Source of the DNA: Dehalococcoidia bacterium
GTDB lineage: Bacteria; Chloroflexota; Dehalococcoidia; GIF9; UBA5629
Assembly (NCBI GenBank): GCA_016927965.1
Contig: JAFGLP010000143.1
Coordinates: forward strand, 1 to 10,383
Direction of reading: 5' to 3'
Length of the DNA stretch: 10,383 bases
A model generated the notes under the pieces. The model did no database searches. It saw nothing but the letters and a program-made list of their open reading frames with translations, and had not been told where the DNA came from. Below are positions 5,935 through 10,383 of this stretch, one piece after another. How positions within the stretch are numbered: position 1 is the first letter of the stretch; each line of letters opens with the position of its first letter. The position numbers and the translations under genes are program-made.

Positions 5935-6996
5935 TCAATTGCCTTCATCTACCGGTTTAGGCCTGTAGACAACCTCTGGTTTACTTTCTCCGGCTGACTG
6001 CAGTTTCCGTTCCGTTACCAGACCATGCACAGCGGTGATAAGGCCTGCAAGGCCTTTTTCCTCCTTGGCGGAGATGAAATATACGGGCCATCCTTTATCC
6101 TGCATTGCCGCCTGGATTTCTTCAACCCTGGAGGTAGTTTCAAGCAGGTCAACTTTATTAATCACAACTACACTTTCTTTTTCTGCTATTGCAGGATCCA
6201 CCATGGCAACCTCTTCCTGCAATTGCAGCAGGTCTTTCTCAACATCCTGTGAGCAGGCTTCCAGCAGATAAATCAGCACGTCAGCCCTGCCAGCTTGGCG
6301 CAGGAACGCGTTGCCCAGTCCTTTTCCTTCATGTGACCCCCTGATCAATGCGGGTATCTCCGCCCAAATATACTTATCTATCCCATCATTAACAACACCC
6401 CTGACTGGTTCTCTGGTTGTAAAAGGATATTCTGCAATTTTCGGCTTCGCTGCCGATACAGCAGCCAGCAAAGCAGATTTCCCGCTGTTAGGAAGACCCA
6501 GCATACACACGTCTATTGGAATGATTATCCTTAGTATTATGTTATATTCTTCACCGGCTTCACCTGGCTGAAAAATATGCGGCGTTTTGCGGGTTGCGGT
6601 AGCAAAATGCACATTTCCCTTCCCTCCCCTACCACCCCTTACTGCCAGTAGTTTTTTTCCATCTTCTTGCAGGTCCATTACCAATAACTCTTTATCAGGC
6701 TCTTTGACATAAACAGCGGTCCCGACCGGCACTTTGATTACCAGAGTTTCCGCATTAATGCCATGCATTTTGTTTGCCCCTCCCCTGCCGCCAGCTCCAG
6801 CCTTAAAAACATACTTATGCTTGAATACGCTCAGGTCCTCCATATTACCGTCAGCCTGAAAATATACATCACCTCCCTTTCCACCATCACCTCCATCAGG
6901 ACCTCCAAAAGGCAGAAACTTCTCACGTCTGAAACTTGCCAGCCCATTGCCTCCATCACCTGCTTTAATTGTTATTTCAACATTATCAACAAACAT
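5935..6996 (-). CDS. obgE: Obg-family GTPase, short form with altered G3 motif
   Basis: Obg proteins bind the large ribosomal subunit and act in its assembly and in stress signalling. The 353-residue protein has the glycine-rich OBG domain (1 to about 157, including GGPDGGDGGKGGDV and GGRGGKGNVHF) and a G domain. G1 is GLPNSGKS (167-174), G2 is YPFTT (190-194), G4 is NKVD (280-283) and G5 is SA (309-310). Two oddities stand out. The G3 motif, normally DIPG in Obg, reads EIPA (213-216), so both the Mg-associated Asp and the gamma-phosphate Gly are replaced. The C-terminal OCT domain is absent; the protein ends about 23 residues after the G domain. G1 also has Ala where Thr is usual after GKS. 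No ribosome-binding site precedes the ATG, but a strong extended -10 lies 39 bases upstream. nadD follows in the same operon. It could be a divergent Obg paralogue rather than the only Obg. Confidence 0.9.
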   Translation of the reverse strand: MFVDNVEITIKAGDGGNGLASFRREKFLPFGGPDGGDGGKGGDVYFQADGNMEDLSVFKHKYVFKAGAGGRGGANKMHGINAETLVIKVPVGTAVYVKEPDKELLVMDLQEDGKKLLAVRGGRGGKGNVHFATATRKTPHIFQPGEAGEEYNIILRIIIPIDVCMLGLPNSGKSALLAAVSAAKPKIAEYPFTTREPVRGVVNDGIDKYIWAEIPALIRGSHEGKGLGNAFLRQAGRADVLIYLLEACSQDVEKDLLQLQEEVAMVDPAIAEKESVVVINKVDLLETTSRVEEIQAAMQDKGWPVYFISAKEEKGLAGLITAVHGLVTERKLQSAGESKPEVVYRPKPVDEGN

Positions 6997-7184
6997 AATT
7001 TTAATTAATAATCCAATATATAATATATCTATTGATTATATCATCATCCTCATTATAAACTGGTTTATGTTGTGGAAGATAGCTATGCAGACTATGAGAG
7101 TAGAATGAAGCTGAAAGCGATGTTTAAAAGATATGACGGTTATACACAAAGAGTTATGATTTGTCCACAAAGAGTAAAGAGGCA
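6997..7184. other. dnaA-obgE spacer, candidate replication-origin element with DnaA-box-like sites
   Basis: This 188-base spacer lies just past the dnaA stop. It contains TTATACACA (7140-7148), a full match to the TTATNCACA DnaA box, and TTGTCCACA (7161-7169), one base off TTATCCACA in the same orientation. A weaker reverse site TGTGGAAGA (7071-7079; 7 of 9) also occurs. The left third (about 6997-7060) is very AT-rich, as expected of an unwinding element, though it also holds the obgE promoter. Origins commonly flank dnaA, so this is the best candidate in the window; the box number is small and no strand-skew data were computed. Confidence 0.45.
7035..7043 (-). promoter_or_regulatory. Extended -10 promoter for obgE-nadD
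   Basis: On the minus strand, TGA (7043-7041) directly precedes a perfect TATAAT (7040-7035), giving the extended -10 form TGnTATAAT. No clear -35 is present. Transcription from about 7028 leaves a leader of about 31 AT-rich bases without a ribosome-binding site before the obgE ATG. A second TATAAT lies a little upstream (7057-7052). Confidence 0.5.
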
Positions 7185-8543
7185 TTAACGGGGATTGCTG
7201 GATTTCAACATAATACGGATATCTTCAATGGATTTGCTAAGCTGAGAATCCGTACTTATTTGAGTGGATATTTTTTGGCAGCCGTGTATAACCGTTGAGT
7301 GGTCTCTATCGCCCAAAATCTTACCGATTTCAGCGAGGTTGCAGTTGTTCTGCTGACGGAGCAAGTACATGACAATGTGGCGGGCGCGTGCTGTCTTCAG
7401 GTCCCTCTTTTTACTGGTGATATCTTCGGGCAAGACAGCATAATAATCAGCGACTGCTCCTATCACTGATGAAGCAGGGTAGTGGCCAGTGCTCTCTTTA
7501 GAGACTGAGATCATGTCAGCGAGCAACTGCCTGGCAGCGTTTATATTCAGGGTGCTGCCTTCCAGCCTGGCATAGGTTGCCAGCCGTATTAACGCGCCCT
7601 CCAGCTCGCGGACGCTGTGATGAAAGTGCGTTGCCAGAAATTCCAGGATAGACGGGTCGAAATCAGCTGACAGCGCAGTTGCCCTCAATTCAAGGATGGC
7701 CAGCCTGGTCTTATGATCTGGCGGATAAATATCTGCCACCAGCCCGCCTTCCAGTCTGGAACGTAAACGTACATTGAACGACGTAATATCACGGGGGGGG
7801 CGGTCGCCGGTTATGACAACCTGTTTGTTGTCGGCCAGGAAGTCGTTAAGTATATGGAAAATGCATTCCTGAGTCTGTGTTTTACAACTGAGGAACTGAA
7901 TATCATCCAGCAAGAGGACATTCACGTTACTGAATTTATACCTGAATTCTTCGGCATTCTTATTACGTATTGCCACGATAAACTCATTGGTAAATTGCTC
8001 AGCACTCATGTACACCGCTGATAAATCTAGCAGCCTGACAGCATGACCGATGGCATGTATCAGGTGTGTTTTTCCGGTGCCGGTGCCGCCGTAAATATAA
8101 AATGGATTAAAGATAGCCCCCGGATTTGCAGCTATCTCGATAGCAGCTGTATAAGGCAGGCGGTTGCAATCGCCCGATACAAAGGTGCTGAAAGTCAACT
8201 TTGGATTGAAGAAATAGGCCTTGTTGGCAGGTTCAGGGACTTTAAGGCTCGTACCGCCATCAGGCATTAATCCGGCTTTGATCTTGACGGCCTGATCAAT
8301 GGCCTGGACCTGGAAACTCACCTCAGCGTTTTGGCCGATTAATGTCGAAACAATACGGCAGACCACCGAATGGAGCCTGCTCTTCAGCCATTCGGCAATG
8401 AACGCTGTAGGAACTGCGACCGTAAATATCCCATAACTATAGTCCAGTCCCCTGGTATCTTTCAGCCAGGTATCATAATTTACTTTACTAACTTGAAGTT
8501 GGAGCTCACCCAGAGCCGCCCGCCATATCTTATCAGCTTGCAT
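7185..8543 (-). CDS. dnaA: Chromosomal replication initiator protein DnaA
   Basis: DnaA binds DnaA boxes at oriC, opens the duplex and loads helicase. The 452-residue protein has the usual order. Domain I begins DKIWRAALGELQLQVSKVNYDTWL. The AAA+ domain carries Walker A GGTGTGKTHL (152-161) and Walker B LLLDD (210-214), followed by the RLRSRLEGGL segment. The C-terminal DNA-binding domain carries GDRDHSTVIHGC. The ATG at 8543 (MQADKIW) is chosen because the family begins here. The frame continues to a TTG at 8621, but those 26 residues match nothing I know. The ribosome-binding site is weak (GGAA 12 bases before the start). A C8 run on the coding strand (7793-7800), encoding part of RPPR, is a possible slippage or sequencing-error spot. 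dnaN does not follow; obgE lies downstream on the same strand across the candidate origin spacer. Confidence 0.97.
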   Translation of the reverse strand: MQADKIWRAALGELQLQVSKVNYDTWLKDTRGLDYSYGIFTVAVPTAFIAEWLKSRLHSVVCRIVSTLIGQNAEVSFQVQAIDQAVKIKAGLMPDGGTSLKVPEPANKAYFFNPKLTFSTFVSGDCNRLPYTAAIEIAANPGAIFNPFYIYGGTGTGKTHLIHAIGHAVRLLDLSAVYMSAEQFTNEFIVAIRNKNAEEFRYKFSNVNVLLLDDIQFLSCKTQTQECIFHILNDFLADNKQVVITGDRPPRDITSFNVRLRSRLEGGLVADIYPPDHKTRLAILELRATALSADFDPSILEFLATHFHHSVRELEGALIRLATYARLEGSTLNINAARQLLADMISVSKESTGHYPASSVIGAVADYYAVLPEDITSKKRDLKTARARHIVMYLLRQQNNCNLAEIGKILGDRDHSTVIHGCQKISTQISTDSQLSKSIEDIRIMLKSSNPR

Positions 8544-8651
8544 ATGCAATACAAATTCCGTACTATATTTTTTTTGCCGGGAACCGAAAAAAGGCGCGAA
8601 AACTCCCCTACCGAGAGACAAACAAACATTTTTAATAATAATTTAGAAAAA

Positions 8652-8657
8652 ATTATA
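8652..8657 (-). promoter_or_regulatory. Possible -10 element for dnaA
   Basis: A perfect TATAAT on the minus strand, about 109 bases before the dnaA ATG, but without a good -35 at 16-18 bases. A nearer alternative is TATAGT at 8567-8562, which would leave a leader of only about 12 bases. Either may be chance in this AT-rich stretch. Confidence 0.3.
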
Positions 8658-8734
8658 TTGGACGTGTTTGCCAAGTTTCGCCTATGTACCCCTCCCGAAA
8701 ACAGTTAATAGGTTACCACGCCCGTCTTATGTGC

Positions 8735-8754
8735 TGTCAATGGTTATTTTGACA
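8735..8754. repeat. Inverted repeat TGTCAA-N8-TTGACA in the dnaA-fmt divergent region
   Basis: Perfect 6-base arms at 8735-8740 and 8749-8754 are separated by 8 bases. The right arm is the -35 of the fmt promoter; the left arm read on the minus strand is a TTGACA pointing towards dnaA, but no good -10 follows it. A second, overlapping repeat GTTAT (8743-8747)/ATAAC (8754-8758) is also seen. This could be an operator covering the fmt -35 or two back-to-back -35 elements. Confidence 0.4.
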
Positions 8755-8777
8755 TAACGGTAAAAATTAACTAAATT
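8749..8777 (+). promoter_or_regulatory. Promoter for fmt, apparently giving a leaderless mRNA
   Basis: A perfect -35 TTGACA (8749-8754), a 17-base spacer and TAAATT (8772-8777; four of six bases of TATAAT). The expected transcription start, 6-8 bases after the -10, falls at about 8783-8785, on the fmt ATG at 8784. No ribosome-binding site is seen upstream of that ATG. Confidence 0.5.
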
Positions 8778-8783
8778 TTATGG

Positions 8784-9731
8784 ATGCATACGATAAAAGC
8801 TGTATTTATGGGATCGCCAGCCTTCGCTTTGCTGGCATTACAGTCGCTTATGTCAAGCCAATATGACGTAAGCGCGGTATATACGCAACCCGACAAGAGG
8901 ACAGGCCGGGGTCAACAGCTTATGTCATGTCCGGTAAAGCAGTACGCTACAGCGCAGGGACTTCGCGTGATGCAGCCCGCGACTTTCAAGGACCCGCAGG
9001 AAGTATCTGTGCTGGCAGATTTGCAGCCGGACATAATTATTGTGGCGGCCTACGGGCAAATATTGCCCGATTCAGTATTGAGTATTCCCAAATACAAATG
9101 TATTAATATTCACCCATCACTGCTGCCGAAGTACCGCGGGCCTTCACCGGTGGCGGCGGCGATACTTAATGGGGACATAATGACCGGAGTGACCATTATG
9201 TTAATTGAGAAAAAGGTGGATGCCGGTCCCATACTTGCCCAGGAAGAAGTTCCGGTAGCGGAAGATGTAACAACAGACCTGCTTTCTGAAATACTGGCAA
9301 AAGCGGGTGCGGAACTGCTGTTGCGCACCATACCATCATGGACCAGCGGGATAATCCAGCCGCAAATACAGGATGAATCCCGGGCAAGCTATACCAGAAT
9401 GGAGACCAAGGAGGACGGAAGGCTTGACTGGAATTTGCCGGCCGTACAGCTATGGAGGAAAGTCAGAGCCTATCATCCCTGGCCTGGATGTTTTACCGAT
9501 TGGAAGGGAACACGATTAAAGATAGTGAAAGCAGTACCTGTGCAGTCAGCCGGGAGTGGCAAAGTAGGTGAAATTATCGTGCTGCCAAAAGGCGCCGAAG
9601 CCCGGGTAGCTGTTTGTACTGCGAATGGGATGCTCGGCCTGATCACCGTTCAGCCGGAAGGGAAGAAGGAGATGGGCGTAACTGATTTCATGGTAGGACA
9701 CCGTGAGTTCGCCGGCAGCTTTTTGACTTAG
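8784..9731 (+). CDS. fmt: Methionyl-tRNA formyltransferase
   Basis: Fmt formylates the initiator Met-tRNA with 10-formyltetrahydrofolate so that translation can begin. The 315-residue length is normal. The N-terminal catalytic domain starts KAVFMGSPAFA, has VAAYGQILP (87-95), and carries the formyl-transfer residues Asn108 and His110 in NIHPSLLPKYRG and Asp146 in KKVDAG. These have the same numbers as the E. coli catalytic residues as I recall them. The C-terminal tRNA-binding domain follows, with LWRKVRAYHPWPGCFT. The ATG at 8784 fits the family start; another ATG at 8780 is out of frame. No ribosome-binding site precedes it and the likely promoter starts transcription at the ATG, so translation may be leaderless. 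The peptidase gene follows 54 bases on and is probably co-transcribed. Peptide deformylase, often adjacent, is not in this window. Confidence 0.96.
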   Translation: MHTIKAVFMGSPAFALLALQSLMSSQYDVSAVYTQPDKRTGRGQQLMSCPVKQYATAQGLRVMQPATFKDPQEVSVLADLQPDIIIVAAYGQILPDSVLSIPKYKCINIHPSLLPKYRGPSPVAAAILNGDIMTGVTIMLIEKKVDAGPILAQEEVPVAEDVTTDLLSEILAKAGAELLLRTIPSWTSGIIQPQIQDESRASYTRMETKEDGRLDWNLPAVQLWRKVRAYHPWPGCFTDWKGTRLKIVKAVPVQSAGSGKVGEIIVLPKGAEARVAVCTANGMLGLITVQPEGKKEMGVTDFMVGHREFAGSFLT

Positions 9732-9772
9732 TCACCACTGCGAAATAAACTTACTTAGTAGGATTTATCCCC

Positions 9773-9777
9773 AGGAG
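9773..9777 (+). promoter_or_regulatory. Strong ribosome-binding site of the metallopeptidase gene
   Basis: AGGAG, 8 bases before the ATG at 9786, decides that start. It contrasts with fmt, obgE and dnaA, which have weak or no such site. Confidence 0.75.
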
Positions 9778-9785
9778 TATAAATA

Positions 9786-10383
9786 ATGTTGCTTTACCTG
9801 ATTTTTATGATACCTCCCCTTATATTCATGATATATGCTCAGATAAAGGTAAAATCGACATATAAAAAGTATGCCAAGGTATATAACCAGAAAGGAATAA
9901 CGGGCGCACAGGCTGCCTTGCAGGTGTTAAGGAGCAATGGGCTTGGCGACGTGCCGGTGGAAGTAGTTAAGGGTAAGCTGACCGACCACTATGACCCGAC
10001 TAAGAAGGTCCTCCGGCTGTCGCAGGATGTGGCCAACACAACTTCGGTGGCAGCTATTGGTATAGCACTGCACGAGGTAGGCCATGCTATTCAGCACCAG
10101 ACCAAATACTGGTTCATGGGAATACGCTCGGCCCTGGTTCCGGCGGCCAATATCGGCAGCAATTTCGGATGGATACTGGTGATCGGAGGCGTGCTGCTGA
10201 TGGCGCTGTCGCAGGCTCTGGCTGAGTTCGGGATGTGGATAGCGATGGCAGGGGTAGTGCTTTTCGGGGCGGCCGTGTTATTCACTCTGGTAACTCTTCC
10301 GGTGGAGTTCGATGCCAGCAACCGGGCCAGGAAGATGATAAAAAGCACAGGTCTGCTGGTGGGGCGGGAATACGACGGCGCCA
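9786..10383 (+). CDS. YugP-type membrane zinc metallopeptidase, N-terminal part
   Basis: The first 199 residues are present; the frame runs off the right edge (YugP-family proteins are about 225-230 residues). An N-terminal membrane helix (LLYLIFMIPPLIFMIYAQI) is followed by KVKSTYKKYAKV, GITGAQAALQVLRSNGL and LTDHYDPTKKVLRLSQDV, all typical of the family. The zinc motif HEVGH (residues 96-100) and its continuation AIQHQ are intact, and VEFDASNRA (173-181) probably supplies the third zinc ligand as Glu174. Two further hydrophobic stretches (about 128-145 and 149-171) should span the membrane. The family is a predicted integral-membrane neutral protease; its substrate is not established, though a role in membrane protein quality control is plausible. 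It lies 54 bases after fmt with no obvious promoter between, so is likely the second gene of that operon. Confidence 0.92.
   Translation, partial: MLLYLIFMIPPLIFMIYAQIKVKSTYKKYAKVYNQKGITGAQAALQVLRSNGLGDVPVEVVKGKLTDHYDPTKKVLRLSQDVANTTSVAAIGIALHEVGHAIQHQTKYWFMGIRSALVPAANIGSNFGWILVIGGVLLMALSQALAEFGMWIAMAGVVLFGAAVLFTLVTLPVEFDASNRARKMIKSTGLLVGREYDGA

Noticed and set aside
5934..5948. nadD start at the ATG at 5948, overlapping obgE
   Set aside because: No ribosome-binding site suits it, whereas AAGG is well spaced for the ATG at 5933, where the family sequence begins.
8544..8621. Longer DnaA starting at a TTG at 8621
   Set aside because: The 26 extra residues are not like DnaA, there is no ribosome-binding site, and the family N-terminus matches the ATG at 8543.
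9765..9773. TTATCCCCA, one base off a DnaA box, before the peptidase gene
   Set aside because: It is a single isolated site overlapping the ribosome-binding region; chance is the simplest explanation.
1..10383. Archaeal origin of the whole window
   Set aside because: dnaA, gyrB, nadD with ISSTDVR, Obg with its glycine-rich domain and fmt together are bacterial; only the Cdh genes look archaeal-type.
1..10383. CRISPR arrays, tRNA or rRNA genes, insertion sequences
   Set aside because: No regularly spaced repeats, transposase-like frames, terminal inverted repeats or tRNA-like cloverleaf sequence were seen.

Overview
The window is bacterial. It carries dnaA, gyrB, obgE, nadD and fmt, but its left end holds three subunits of an archaeal-type CO dehydrogenase/acetyl-CoA synthase (Cdh). 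Bacterial housekeeping genes, a short archaeal-type acetyl-CoA synthase and an obgE-nadD pair near dnaA and gyrB point to an anaerobic Chloroflexota, most likely a Dehalococcoidia-like lineage. That placement is an inference from remembered gene content, not from a tree.

Layout. Positions 1-2578 (+ strand): end of cdhA (cut by the window edge), then cdhB and cdhC, a tight operon for the Ni/Fe-S enzyme of the Wood-Ljungdahl pathway. Positions 2579-2796: spacer with an extended -10 promoter. Positions 2797-4719 (+): gyrB, meeting a GNAT acetyltransferase gene (- strand) tail to tail with a 4-base gap. Positions 5180-5327: a promoter followed by a terminator-like hairpin ahead of the acetyltransferase gene. 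Positions 5328-6996 (-): obgE then nadD, one operon. Positions 6997-7184: AT-rich spacer with DnaA-box-like sites, the best candidate here for an origin element. Positions 7185-8543 (-): dnaA. Positions 8544-8783: divergent promoter region with an inverted repeat. Positions 8784-9731 (+): fmt. Positions 9786 to the right edge (+): a YugP-type membrane zinc metallopeptidase, cut by the edge. No gene-free stretch exceeds 300 bases.

How the genes work together. CdhA reduces CO2 to CO, CdhB assists CdhA, and CdhC joins CO, a methyl group and CoA into acetyl-CoA. The remaining genes serve replication initiation and DNA supercoiling (dnaA, gyrB), ribosome assembly (obgE), NAD synthesis (nadD), translation initiation (fmt) and probably membrane proteostasis (the peptidase).

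Points most worth a second look: the archaeal-type Cdh operon beside replication genes; a promoter-leader-terminator arrangement in front of the acetyltransferase gene, with a possible competing pairing; an Obg protein with an altered G3 motif and no C-terminal domain; a tyrosine in place of the usual aspartate in the GyrB ATPase motif; a candidate origin element; and an apparently leaderless fmt gene.
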